A stretch of 64,000 nt of DNA from Microbacterium luteolum. GTDB lineage: Bacteria; Actinomycetota; Actinomycetes; Actinomycetales; Microbacteriaceae. This document shows, in pieces, positions 17,199-25,234 of the stretch. The first letter of the stretch is position 1. Every line of letters starts with the position of its first letter. The notes under the pieces were generated by a model. The model was not told the origin of the DNA. It ran no database searches and saw only the letters and a list, made by a program, of their open reading frames with translations. Location: positions 2,206,950 through 2,270,949 of the forward strand of contig NZ_BAAAUN010000001.1 in NCBI RefSeq assembly GCF_039533965.1, written 5' to 3'. The position numbers and the translations under genes are program-made.

Positions 17199-19766
17199 AT
17201 GCTCCTCGATGCGCTCCCCGACGGATCCGACCCGGATGCCGTCTACCTGGCGTTCGTCGAGTGGGCGGAGTCAACCGGCATCCGCCTCTACCCCGCCCAG
17301 GACGAGGCGGTCATCGAGATCGTCTCGGGCAACAACCTGATCCTGTCGACGCCGACCGGCACGGGGAAGTCGCTCGTCGCGGTCGGTGCGCACTTCGCCG
17401 CGCTGGTCGCCGGACGGCGGTCGTTCTACACCGCGCCGATCAAGGCGCTGGTGAGCGAGAAGTTCTTCGCCCTGGTCGACGTGTTCGGCGCACAGAACGT
17501 CGGCATGATCACCGGCGACTCCTCGGTGAACGCGGATGCACCGATCATCTGCTGCACCGCCGAGATCCTCGCGAACCTCGCGCTGCGCCAGGGCACCGAC
17601 ATGAACGTCGGCCAGGTCGTCATGGACGAGTTCCACTTCTACGCCGACCCGGAGCGCGGCTGGGCATGGCAGGTTCCGCTGCTCGACCTGCCGCAGGCGC
17701 AGTTCATCCTGATGTCGGCCACTCTCGGCGATGTGACCACGCTCGCCGCCGACCTCACTCGGCGCACTGGGCGCGAGACGGCATCCGTCACAGGTGTCGA
17801 GCGCCCGGTGCCACTGCACTTCTTCTACGAGACGACGCCGATCCACGAGACGATCGACGATCTGCTGAACACCGGCCAGGCGCCGATCTACGTCGTGCAC
17901 TTCTCGCAGGCGGCCGCGATGGAGCGCGCGCAGGCGCTCTCGAGTACCAAGGTCGCGACGCGCGAGCAGCGCGATCAGATCGCCGACCTCATCGGCGAGT
18001 TCCGGTTCACCACGGCGTTCGGCAAGACGCTCTCCCGCTTCCTCCGCGCGGGCATCGGCGTGCACCACGCCGGCATGCTGCCGAAGTACCGGCGCCTCGT
18101 CGAGCAGCTCGCTCAGCGAGGACTGCTGCGAGTCATCTGCGGCACCGACACCCTCGGCGTCGGCATCAACGTGCCGATCCGCACCGTGCTGCTCACGGCG
18201 CTGACGAAGTTCGACGGCACGCGCATGCGGCAGCTGAACGCGCGGGAGTTCCACCAGATCGCCGGCCGAGCAGGGCGCGCGGGCTTCGACACCGCCGGCA
18301 CGGTGGTCGCGCAGGCGCCCGAGCACGAGAGCGAGAACGCCGCGGCGGTCAAGAAGGCCGGCGACGACCCGAAGAAGAAGCGCAAGATCGTGCGCAAGAA
18401 GGCTCCGGACGGATTCGTGTCGTGGGGAGAGCCCTCGTTCCGCAAGCTCATCGACGCGGTGCCCGAGACACTGACCTCGCACATGCAGATCACGAGCGCC
18501 ATGATGCTCAACGTGATCGCCCGCGGCGGCGACGTGTTCGCCAATATGCGCTCGCTGGTATACGACAACCATGAGCCGCGATCTCGCCAGCGCGAACTCG
18601 CGATCCGGGCGATCGGCATCTACCGCACGCTCCGCGAATCCGGGATCGTCGAGACCTTCGACGATGGGCCCCTGAGCTCGTCGAAGGGCATCCGGCTCAC
18701 GGTCGACCTGCAGCCGAACTTCGCCCTCAACCAGCCGTTGTCGCCGTTCGCCCTCGCGGCGTTCGAGCTGCTCGACCCGGATGCTTCGACAGGCTCAGCG
18801 GCCCAGAACGGTGTGGGAACAGGGAACTACGCCCTCGACATGATCTCGATCGTGGAGGCGACGCTCGACGATCCGCGCGCCGTGCTGAGCCAGCAGGAGT
18901 TCCTGGCTCGCGGTGAGGCCGTCGCCGCGATGAAGTCCGAGGGGATCGAATACGACGAGCGGATGGAGCTGCTCGAGCAGGTCACGTATCCGAAGCCCCT
19001 CGACGAGCTCCTCACGGCCGCGTTCGAGACCTTCAGTGCGGCCCAGCCGTGGATCCGCGACTTCGAGCTGCACCCCAAGTCCGTGGTGCGCGACATGTAC
19101 GAACGAGCCATGTCGTTCGGGGAATATGTCGCCTACTACAAGATCGCCCGTTCCGAGGGCGTCGTGCTCCGTTACCTCTCCGACGCCTACCGCGCGGCCT
19201 CGCAGACCATCCCCGAAGAGCTGAAGGACGAGGATCTCCGCGACCTCATCGAGTGGCTCGGCGAGCTCGTGCGGCAGGTCGACTCGAGCCTGCTCGACGA
19301 GTGGGAAGAGCTGCGGGCCGGTATCGACAACGGCCGCTTCGACGATGGGTCCCTGAGCCTGTCGAAGGGCGACGAGCCGATCGTGCCGCCCGCACCCAAG
19401 CGCCTCACGAGCAACGTGCGCGCCTTCCGCATCCTGGTGCGCAACGAGCTGTTCCGGCGCGTGCAGCTGGCCGCTCGCGAAGACGTGGATGCCCTCGCCG
19501 AACTCGACCCGGCGTTCGGCGCCGACGCGTGGTCGGCAGCGCTCGACGGCTACTTCGACGACCACGACGAGATCCTCACCGGGGCGGACGCGCGCAGCTC
19601 GAAGCTCCTGATCCTCGAGCAGGGCAGCGCGCAGTGGACTGCGCGTCAGATCCTCGACGACCCTGCCGGCGATCACGACTGGGGCATCTCCGCGACCGTA
19701 GACCTGGCGGCATCCGACGAGGCCGGCGAAGCCGTGCTCACCGTGACCGGGGTCGACCGGCTCTAG
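17199..19766 (+). CDS. DEAD/DEAH-box helicase with DUF3516-like C-terminal domain
   Basis: 855 residues. Superfamily-2 motifs: STPTGTGKS (Walker A, about residue 51), DEFHF (DEAH-like), SATLGD, HHAGMLPKYRR, GTDTLGVGINVPIRT and QIAGRAGRAGFDT. The C-terminal half has no standard helicase motif and matches the long DUF3516-type extension of actinobacterial homologues. ATG at 17199 follows GAAGG; an earlier in-frame ATG would start inside the palindromic element. Three short palindromic repeats are translated in frame within the C-terminal half, giving Gly/Ser-rich patches, so they probably fall in tolerated loops. Role in RNA or DNA unwinding; target unknown. Confidence 0.93.
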   Translation: MLLDALPDGSDPDAVYLAFVEWAESTGIRLYPAQDEAVIEIVSGNNLILSTPTGTGKSLVAVGAHFAALVAGRRSFYTAPIKALVSEKFFALVDVFGAQNVGMITGDSSVNADAPIICCTAEILANLALRQGTDMNVGQVVMDEFHFYADPERGWAWQVPLLDLPQAQFILMSATLGDVTTLAADLTRRTGRETASVTGVERPVPLHFFYETTPIHETIDDLLNTGQAPIYVVHFSQAAAMERAQALSSTKVATREQRDQIADLIGEFRFTTAFGKTLSRFLRAGIGVHHAGMLPKYRRLVEQLAQRGLLRVICGTDTLGVGINVPIRTVLLTALTKFDGTRMRQLNAREFHQIAGRAGRAGFDTAGTVVAQAPEHESENAAAVKKAGDDPKKKRKIVRKKAPDGFVSWGEPSFRKLIDAVPETLTSHMQITSAMMLNVIARGGDVFANMRSLVYDNHEPRSRQRELAIRAIGIYRTLRESGIVETFDDGPLSSSKGIRLTVDLQPNFALNQPLSPFALAAFELLDPDASTGSAAQNGVGTGNYALDMISIVEATLDDPRAVLSQQEFLARGEAVAAMKSEGIEYDERMELLEQVTYPKPLDELLTAAFETFSAAQPWIRDFELHPKSVVRDMYERAMSFGEYVAYYKIARSEGVVLRYLSDAYRAASQTIPEELKDEDLRDLIEWLGELVRQVDSSLLDEWEELRAGIDNGRFDDGSLSLSKGDEPIVPPAPKRLTSNVRAFRILVRNELFRRVQLAAREDVDALAELDPAFGADAWSAALDGYFDDHDEILTGADARSSKLLILEQGSAQWTARQILDDPAGDHDWGISATVDLAASDEAGEAVLTVTGVDRL
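18666..18689 (-). repeat. short palindromic repeat in helicase gene, copy a
   Basis: GGGCCCCTGAGCTCGTCGAA plus GGGC: a variant of the GGGTCCCTGAGCCTGTCGAA repeat, translated in frame as Gly-Pro-Leu-Ser-Ser-Ser-Lys-Gly. Confidence 0.75.
18784..18804 (+). repeat. short palindromic repeat in helicase gene, copy b
   Basis: CTTCGACAGGCTCAGCGGCC, opposite orientation to copy a about 95 bases upstream, so the two can pair. Read in frame as Ser-Thr-Gly-Ser-Ala-Ala. Confidence 0.75.
19347..19370 (-). repeat. short palindromic repeat in helicase gene, copy c
   Basis: GGGTCCCTGAGCCTGTCGAA plus GGGC, the consensus form of the repeat, in frame as Gly-Ser-Leu-Ser-Leu-Ser-Lys-Gly. Confidence 0.8.
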
Positions 19767-20326
19767 GTGGTCCGCCGGGTAACCGGCCGATCGATGCGCG
19801 ACACCACGTGCAGCGGCGGATCGATCGGGTTGTCCGGCTCCATGTCCCCCTCGCCCACCCGGCGGAATCCGGCCTTCTCGAGCGCGCGCCACGAGCCGAC
19901 GTTCCCCGCGACGACCGGCACGATGATCGCCGGGGCGAGCGGGTACCGCTCCCAGGTCTCGGCGACGACGGCGCGGATGAGAGCCGTGCCGAGGCCGCGC
20001 CCGGTGTTCCCGAGATCCGCGATCAGATAGTCGATCGTCACCGCTTCCTCGGGGACGTCGACGATCGCCGAGAGCTCCTCGAAGTCCTCGGCGTAGTCCG
20101 CGATGCGCGAGCGCTGCACCAGCGCCCCCGGCACGCCGTCGAACGACACGACCAGATCCTCCCCCGCCTCCTCGCCGCGCGTGCCCGGACCGAAATCGCG
20201 CGCCACACCCTCCGGCGAGAAGTCGTGGTGCCAGTACCGGTGCACGTGCGGCCGCGACAGCCAGTCCGCGAGCAGCCCGAAGTCGCTCTCCACGACGGGA
20301 CGCCAGGTGATGTGTGGGCCGGCCAT
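19763..20326 (-). CDS. GNAT acetyltransferase (AAC(6')/RimJ-like)
   Basis: 187 residues. WRPVVESDFGLLADWLSRPHV at the start, YWHHDFSPEGV, and the acetyl-CoA loop NTGRGLGTALIRAVV (about residue 107) place it in the Acetyltransf_8 group that includes aminoglycoside 6'-N-acetyltransferases and siderophore-type acetylases. Its 3' end overlaps the helicase stop by 4 bases (convergent). Drug resistance cannot be claimed from sequence alone. Confidence 0.88.
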   Translation of the reverse strand: MAGPHITWRPVVESDFGLLADWLSRPHVHRYWHHDFSPEGVARDFGPGTRGEEAGEDLVVSFDGVPGALVQRSRIADYAEDFEELSAIVDVPEEAVTIDYLIADLGNTGRGLGTALIRAVVAETWERYPLAPAIIVPVVAGNVGSWRALEKAGFRRVGEGDMEPDNPIDPPLHVVSRIDRPVTRRTT

Positions 20327-20331
20327 GCTTC

Positions 20332-21330
20332 CTAGGATCCCACTCCCGCGAAACCGTAGGTCGAGTTCGCCGCCCCGGGAACGCGGGCACCTGCGACCAG
20401 CCGCCCCACGAGGTCGGTGTACTCGACGCCCGCCCCCGCGAACATCCGCGGCACCTGCGATGCCGCGGTCAGTCCTGGCATGGTGTTGACCTCGTTGAGC
20501 ACCGGGCCGTCGTCGGTGAGGAAGAAGTCCATCCGTGCGACGCCCGCGCAGCCGAGCGCGTCGAACACGGCGATGGCCGCACGCTGGAGAGCCGATGTCT
20601 CCGCGGCGTCGAGCTGTGCAGGAACGGTGAACCGCGCACTCCCGTCGTACTTCGTCGCGGTGTCGAAGAGCCCGGATGCATGGATCTCCAGCGGCGGTGC
20701 CGCCCAGCGGATGCCGCCCGCTTCACGGAGCACGGCGACGTCGATCTCGCGCGCCCGCACGACCTCCTCCACGAGGATGCGTCGATCGAACCGTGCCGCG
20801 GTGCGCAGTGCGTCGAGCAGCTCCGACTCCTCCGTGACGAGGCTCACACCGTAGCTCGAACCGGCCGACACCGGCTTGACGACCACCTCGCACTCGAACT
20901 CCGCGTCGCCGATGTCCTCGACCGAGATGACCCTGCCGCGAGCGGTGCGGACGCCGACGGCATCCGCCACCAGTTTCGTCGCCCACTTGTCCATGCCGAT
21001 CGCTCCCGCGTGCAGGTCCGATCCCACGATCCGCGCGCCGACGAGCGCGGCCAGCGCGGCGAGGGCGCCGTCCTCGCCGAGCGATCCATGCACGGCAGGG
21101 AATATGACGTCGGCCTCGGCGATCAGCGGCAGCGCGAGACCGAGCGACTCAATCGGCGACGCGCATGGAGGAAGGCCGTCCGCCCGCCAGATCCCCTCGC
21201 GGTCGATGGTCAGCGTGCTCACGGTGTGGCCGCTGAGCCGCAGTGCCGCGGCGACCGCGGCGGCCGACGCCAGCGACACCTCGTGCTCGGCGTTCTGCCC
21301 TCCCCCGATGACCAGCACGCGCGGCGTCAT
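20332..21330 (-). CDS. D-alanine--D-X ligase (Ddl/VanG-like)
   Basis: 332 residues, ATP-grasp. GGGQNAEHEVSLASA at 9-23 (Glu15), VKPVSAGSSYGVS (Ser158 region), TKYDGSARFTVPA at 226-238 and NEVNTMPGLT at 279-288. The omega-loop keeps Lys-Tyr and lacks the KGS pattern of VanA/VanB, so a D-Ala-D-lactate product is unlikely; D-Ala-D-Ala or D-Ala-D-Ser fits. The GSSYG segment and AEHEVS spacing look more like Van-type ligases than housekeeping Ddl. Start is the ATG overlapping the racemase stop (ATGA). Third gene of a vanY-like - racemase - ligase unit. Confidence 0.9.
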   Translation of the reverse strand: MTPRVLVIGGGQNAEHEVSLASAAAVAAALRLSGHTVSTLTIDREGIWRADGLPPCASPIESLGLALPLIAEADVIFPAVHGSLGEDGALAALAALVGARIVGSDLHAGAIGMDKWATKLVADAVGVRTARGRVISVEDIGDAEFECEVVVKPVSAGSSYGVSLVTEESELLDALRTAARFDRRILVEEVVRAREIDVAVLREAGGIRWAAPPLEIHASGLFDTATKYDGSARFTVPAQLDAAETSALQRAAIAVFDALGCAGVARMDFFLTDDGPVLNEVNTMPGLTAASQVPRMFAGAGVEYTDLVGRLVAGARVPGAANSTYGFAGVGS

Positions 21331-22451
21331 GCGATGCTCCGCTGCACCCGCGCACCGACGCGGGTCACGATCGTGTGCGGGATGGTGCCAGCCCACCGCG
21401 CCCACTCCTGCACCGAAGGCACCGCGCCAGCCTCCGGACCGAACACGGTCGCCGTCGTGCCGCGCGGGAACAGCGCATCCCCCGTGTCGACGACGATCTG
21501 GTCCATCGACACCCTCCCGACCAGCGGATGCCGCGCCCCGCCGATCTCCACGGACGCGCCCTCGCCGACCTCCCGGGGGATGCCGTCGGCGTAGCCCACA
21601 CCGATGACGGCGAGGCCCGTCGGCCGTGTCGTCAGGTGCGTCCCGCCGTACCCGATGGGTGTGCCGGCCGGCACGGACGAGCTGTGCACGACCGACGCCG
21701 TGAACCGCGATGCGCCCGTCAGCGCGATCGACTCCGAGGGGTCGATGCCCACGATTCCCGCGCCGATGCGTACGAGGTCGAAGTGCGTCGCCGGATCGGT
21801 CAGCGCGCCCGCGGTCGCGGCCAGGTGCACGAGCAGGGGCCCGAACCCCGCCCTCAGCACCGCATCACGCGCCTGCCGCATCCGCAGCACCGCCGCCTCG
21901 TTCGCGCGGGGGTCGCCCTCATCGGCGCACGGCAGATGCCCCATCACCCCCACGATCTCGACGCGCCCCCTCCCCTGCCTCGCGACCCGAAGCAGCTCGG
22001 GCCAGTCGTCGAGCGGGCATCCTTCTCGCGACATGCCGGTGTCCAGGTGCAGGTGCACCCGCAGCGGGGAGTCCGCGTCCACGACCAGTCGGCGCAGCTC
22101 CTCGACCGATCCGACCGCGATGTCGACGCCGTGCGCCGCCGCCTCGACCGCGTCCACCCCTGCAGGGTTCAGCCACGACAGGATCGGCTCCGTGAGACCG
22201 GCCTCCCGCAGCGCGACGGCCTCCGCGACATCGGTGACCCCGAGCCACTCCGCGCCGGCGCCCACCGCCGCCCGCGCCACGGCGACCGCGCCGTGTCCGT
22301 AGCCGTCGGCTTTCACCACGGCCATGATGCGGGCGTCGGTTCCGACCCGCACGCGGCGCACGTTCTCCGCAACGGCGGCGGGCAAGGTGCGGAGCAGGGG
22401 CGCGGGGAGCAGCGAGAGCGTGGTGCGCTCCGCGGCGAGCAGGGCGGTCAT
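21327..22451 (-). CDS. alanine racemase-family PLP enzyme (possible serine specificity)
   Basis: 374 residues, soluble, no membrane domain. VVKADGYGHGA carries the PLP Lys47; IGYGGTHLT, GHLPCADEGD and RVSMDQIVVDTG are family blocks. The residue corresponding to Tyr354 of Geobacillus Alr, in the normally conserved TI(N/A/H)YE(I/V)VT motif, is His359 here (TIPHTIVT). That tyrosine is the known discriminator between Ala and Ser racemases (Asn in VanT), so substrate range may be altered. Start ATG overlaps the carboxypeptidase stop. Supplies D-Ala or D-Ser to the downstream ligase (inference). Confidence 0.92.
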   Translation of the reverse strand: MTALLAAERTTLSLLPAPLLRTLPAAVAENVRRVRVGTDARIMAVVKADGYGHGAVAVARAAVGAGAEWLGVTDVAEAVALREAGLTEPILSWLNPAGVDAVEAAAHGVDIAVGSVEELRRLVVDADSPLRVHLHLDTGMSREGCPLDDWPELLRVARQGRGRVEIVGVMGHLPCADEGDPRANEAAVLRMRQARDAVLRAGFGPLLVHLAATAGALTDPATHFDLVRIGAGIVGIDPSESIALTGASRFTASVVHSSSVPAGTPIGYGGTHLTTRPTGLAVIGVGYADGIPREVGEGASVEIGGARHPLVGRVSMDQIVVDTGDALFPRGTTATVFGPEAGAVPSVQEWARWAGTIPHTIVTRVGARVQRSIA

Positions 22452-23116
22452 GGCTGCATCCTCGGGTCTTCGGTGGGGTCGGAGTACATCTCGGGACACC
22501 CCTCGGTGACGGCATCCGGTCGCAGCTCGTAGTGCCAGGGCTCATTGGCGTAGGTCTGGCACAGCCCGTAGTCCGCACCGAACTGCGCGAGCCAGTCGAG
22601 GGTGGGGAGCGGGCCCATGTCGACGGCATCACCGGACACGTGGGCCGACGTCTGCGGAGTGGCGACCCAGCGCGCCGCCTCGGCCTCCGAGCCGTACTGG
22701 ACGATCGCATCCTGCATCATCCGCTCCTGCAGCGCCGCCGAACGCCACCCGCTGTTCACTCGGAACTCGAGTCCGTCGGCCGCGGCGTCGTTCGCGGCAC
22801 GCTGCAGCGCGTCGAGCAGGGCCGGGTCGAGGTTGGCGATCGCGACTCCTGCGGTGTCGAACACGGTGGGCTCGTCGCCGTCGCGGATCACGCCGTCGGC
22901 ATCGCTCGGGGCGACGACCGAGCCGGTGACGTCCTGCGGAGGGGGCCCGGCGGTCTCGCCCGTCGCGTTCTCCTGCGAGGAGACCGAGGCGGATGCCGCG
23001 ACCAGCGACTGCTGCACGGCGAACGCGAGGATCAGGACCGCGGCGAGCGCGATCGCCGCGACGAGGAGTCGGCGGCGGCGGATGCGGCGGCGGGGATGGC
23101 TGGTGCTGCTGTTCAT
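22448..23116 (-). CDS. membrane-anchored D,D-carboxypeptidase, VanY/M15 family
   Basis: 222 residues. A very basic N-terminus (RRRIRRRR) and one membrane segment (residues 17-40) put the catalytic domain outside the cell. Zinc site SAHVSGDAVDMG (His159, Asp166) plus EPWHYE (Glu192, His195) is the M15B signature. It probably trims the terminal D-Ala from peptidoglycan stem peptides. First gene of the unit with the racemase and ligase (ATGA overlap) and divergent from the response regulator with 87 bases between. The cytoplasmic VanXY type is ruled out by the anchor. Confidence 0.9.
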   Translation of the reverse strand: MNSSTSHPRRRIRRRRLLVAAIALAAVLILAFAVQQSLVAASASVSSQENATGETAGPPPQDVTGSVVAPSDADGVIRDGDEPTVFDTAGVAIANLDPALLDALQRAANDAAADGLEFRVNSGWRSAALQERMMQDAIVQYGSEAEAARWVATPQTSAHVSGDAVDMGPLPTLDWLAQFGADYGLCQTYANEPWHYELRPDAVTEGCPEMYSDPTEDPRMQP

Positions 23117-23149
23117 GTCTCCAGTGAAGAAGGACGGCTGTTGCCCGGT

Positions 23150-23169
23150 CGTATGCGCTTTTCCATACG
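23150..23169. promoter_or_regulatory. inverted repeat in vanY-like / response-regulator divergent region
   Basis: CGTATG, 8 bases, CATACG: perfect inverted repeat between the divergent genes, a candidate binding site for the response regulator. TAGGAT at 23191-23196, exactly 7 bases before the regulator ATG, is a leaderless-type -10. Confidence 0.55.
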
Positions 23170-23203
23170 CTCCCGATATGTCCGGGTGCGTAGGATCGCA
23201 GCC

Positions 23204-23875
23204 ATGCGTGTGCTGATCGTCGAGGACGAGCCCTACCTCGCCGAGGCGGTCCGCGACGGGCTGCGCCTGGAGGCGATCGCCGCAGACATCGCGGGCGACG
23301 GCGACACGGCTCTCGAGCTGCTGAGCATCAACGCCTACGACATCGCGGTCCTCGACCGCGATGTGCCCGGCCCCTCCGGCGACGACATCGCGCGGTGGAT
23401 CGTGGCCTCGGGCAGCGGCATCCCGATCCTCATGCTGACCGCCGCGGACCGGCTCGACGACAAGGCGTCGGGGTTCGAGATCGGCGCCGACGACTACCTG
23501 ACCAAGCCGTTCGAGCTGCGGGAGCTGGTGCTGCGGCTGCGCGCTCTCGACCGCCGCCGGCAGCGCGCACGGCCGCCGGTGCTCGAGGTCGCGGGTCTCC
23601 GCCTCGATCCGTTCCGCCGCGAGGTGTACCGCGACGAACGCTACGTCGCCCTCACCCGCAAGCAGTTCGCGGTGCTCGAGGTGCTCGTCGACGCCGGTGG
23701 CGGAGTGGTGAGCGCCGAGGAACTGCTCGAGCGCGCGTGGGATGAGAACGCGGACCCGTTCACGAACGCCGTGCGCATCACGGTGTCGTCGCTGCGGAAG
23801 CGGCTCGGGGAGCCCTGGCTGATCCTCACCGTGCCCGGCGTCGGGTACCGCATCGGGACGGATGCCGATGCCTAG
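23204..23875 (+). CDS. OmpR/VanR-type response regulator
   Basis: 223 residues. Receiver domain 1-115 with acidic pocket VEDE (7-8), phospho-acceptor Asp51 in VLDRDVPG, Thr in LMLTAAD and Lys in YLTKPFELRE; winged helix 125-220 with VALTRKQFAVLEVLV and SSLRKRLGEP..TVPGVGYRIG. Leaderless start (TAGGAT-N7-ATG). Translationally overlapped by the histidine kinase. Likely controls the divergent carboxypeptidase - racemase - ligase unit. Confidence 0.94.
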   Translation: MRVLIVEDEPYLAEAVRDGLRLEAIAADIAGDGDTALELLSINAYDIAVLDRDVPGPSGDDIARWIVASGSGIPILMLTAADRLDDKASGFEIGADDYLTKPFELRELVLRLRALDRRRQRARPPVLEVAGLRLDPFRREVYRDERYVALTRKQFAVLEVLVDAGGGVVSAEELLERAWDENADPFTNAVRITVSSLRKRLGEPWLILTVPGVGYRIGTDADA

Positions 23876-24962
23876 GCGGGCCGGGATGAGCGCCCGACTC
23901 AAGCTCACGCTGAGCTACGCGGGGATCGTCGTCTTCTCCGGCATCCTGCTTCTCGCCGCCGTCGGCCTCTTCCTGCTGCGCTACGTGCCGGACGCGCAGA
24001 TCGTGGCCGACATCTTCGTTCCCAACCGCTCGGATCTGCTGCGCGCCTTCGTGCCCGTTGCGGGTGCCGTGATGGTCGTGCTGATCGCCCTGGGACTCGG
24101 CGGCGGCTGGCTTCTCGCGGGACGGATGCTGGCGCCGCTCGACCGGATCAGCGACGCGGCGAAGCTCGCGACGCAGGGTTCGCTGTCGCATCGCGTCGCG
24201 CTCGAGGGTCCGCGCGACGAGTTCCGCGACCTCGCCGACGTCTTCGACTCGATGCTCGAGCAGCTCGAGGCGCAGGTTGCCGAGCAGCAGCGCTTCGCCG
24301 CGAACGCCTCGCACGAGCTGCGCACCCCGCTGGCGATCTCGCAGACGATGCTGGAGGTCGCCCGCACCGACCCCGACCGCGATGTCGACGCGCTGATCTC
24401 CCGCCTGCAGGAGGTCAACGCCCGCGCGATCGAGCTCACCGAGGCGCTGCTCCTGCTCAGCCGTGCCGAGCGCCGGTCATTCACCCGGGAGGTCGTCGAT
24501 CTGTCGCTCCTGGCCGAGGAGGCCGTCGAGGCGCTCCTGCCTCTCGCGGACCGACGCGGTGTCGCCGTCGAGGTGGGCGGTGCCGCCGCTCCGGTGCTGG
24601 GGTCGTCCGCACTTCTGCAGCAGCTGGTCACGAACCTCGTGCTGAATGCGATCGTGCACAACCTGCCGGCCGGAGGTGCGGTGGCGGTGCGCACGCACGC
24701 GACGCCGCACGCCGTGGCGCTGGTGGTCGAGAACACCGGCGAGGTGCTGCCGGCCTATCGCGTGGCGACGCTCACGGAGCCGTTCCAGCGGGGTGCCGAG
24801 CGCACGCGTGACGAGGACCACGCCGGGGTCGGGCTCGGACTCGCGATCGCGCAGCGCATCACCCAGGCCCACGGCGGTTCCCTCGTGCTCACTCCGCGGG
24901 CGGACGGCGGTCTGATCGTGACGGTGTGGCTGCCGCATCCGTACCCGTCGCCGCTCGGCTGA
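23862..24962 (+). CDS. sensor histidine kinase (VanS-like)
   Basis: Up to 366 residues. Two membrane segments (about 15-40 and 62-86) with only about 22 residues outside, then HAMP, H-box ASHELRTP with His151, N-box NLVLNAIVHN and G-box GVGLGLAIAQR. The short external loop suggests it senses a membrane or lipid-II-linked cue rather than a large ligand. The start overlaps the regulator stop; ATGs at 23868 and 23886 are equally possible. Confidence 0.93.
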   Translation: MPMPRRAGMSARLKLTLSYAGIVVFSGILLLAAVGLFLLRYVPDAQIVADIFVPNRSDLLRAFVPVAGAVMVVLIALGLGGGWLLAGRMLAPLDRISDAAKLATQGSLSHRVALEGPRDEFRDLADVFDSMLEQLEAQVAEQQRFAANASHELRTPLAISQTMLEVARTDPDRDVDALISRLQEVNARAIELTEALLLLSRAERRSFTREVVDLSLLAEEAVEALLPLADRRGVAVEVGGAAAPVLGSSALLQQLVTNLVLNAIVHNLPAGGAVAVRTHATPHAVALVVENTGEVLPAYRVATLTEPFQRGAERTRDEDHAGVGLGLAIAQRITQAHGGSLVLTPRADGGLIVTVWLPHPYPSPLG

Positions 24963-25011
24963 CGGTTCCCCGCCGATCGGGTAGGCCGCCGGGACAGTTG
25001 TCGGGCCGTTT

Positions 25012-25068
25012 CACGGATGCAGGTCCAGAATGCCCTTCCGGACCTGCATCCGTGATTTCGACCTGCAA
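25012..25068. repeat. palindromic element with GCAGGTC word
   Basis: TCACGGATGCAGGTCC (25012-25027) pairs perfectly over 16 bases with 25041-25056, and GACCTGCA recurs at 25061, exactly 19 bases after the inverted word at 25042. The expected fourth box at about 25000 is degenerate. Lies in the 272-base convergent gap after the kinase gene; as an RNA it would be a strong stem, so it may also act as a terminator. Confidence 0.75.
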
Positions 25069-25132
25069 AGCGTGCCGAGCGGATGCCGGGAGCAGCGGAT
25101 GCCGGGGCGGCGGCTCTGCCGCTCGCAACAGG

Positions 25133-25205
25133 TTCTGCGGCCATCCCGAACTTCTGCGGCCCGCTCCCCCGATTCGGGCCGCAGAAGGTGCAGATGGCCG
25201 CAGAA
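25133..25205. repeat. four-box palindromic element (TTCTGCGGCC word)
   Basis: TTCTGCGGCC at 25133 and 25152, inverted GGCCGCAGAA at 25177 and 25196: spacings 19, 25, 19. Outer pair TTCTGCGGCCATC / GATGGCCGCAGAA is perfect over 13 bases, inner pair CTTCTGCGGCCC / GGGCCGCAGAAG over 12. Same geometry as the ATCAGGC elements with a different word. Confidence 0.8.
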
Positions 25206-25234
25206 GTTGTGGCCTGGCGACCGTGCGCCAGAAC

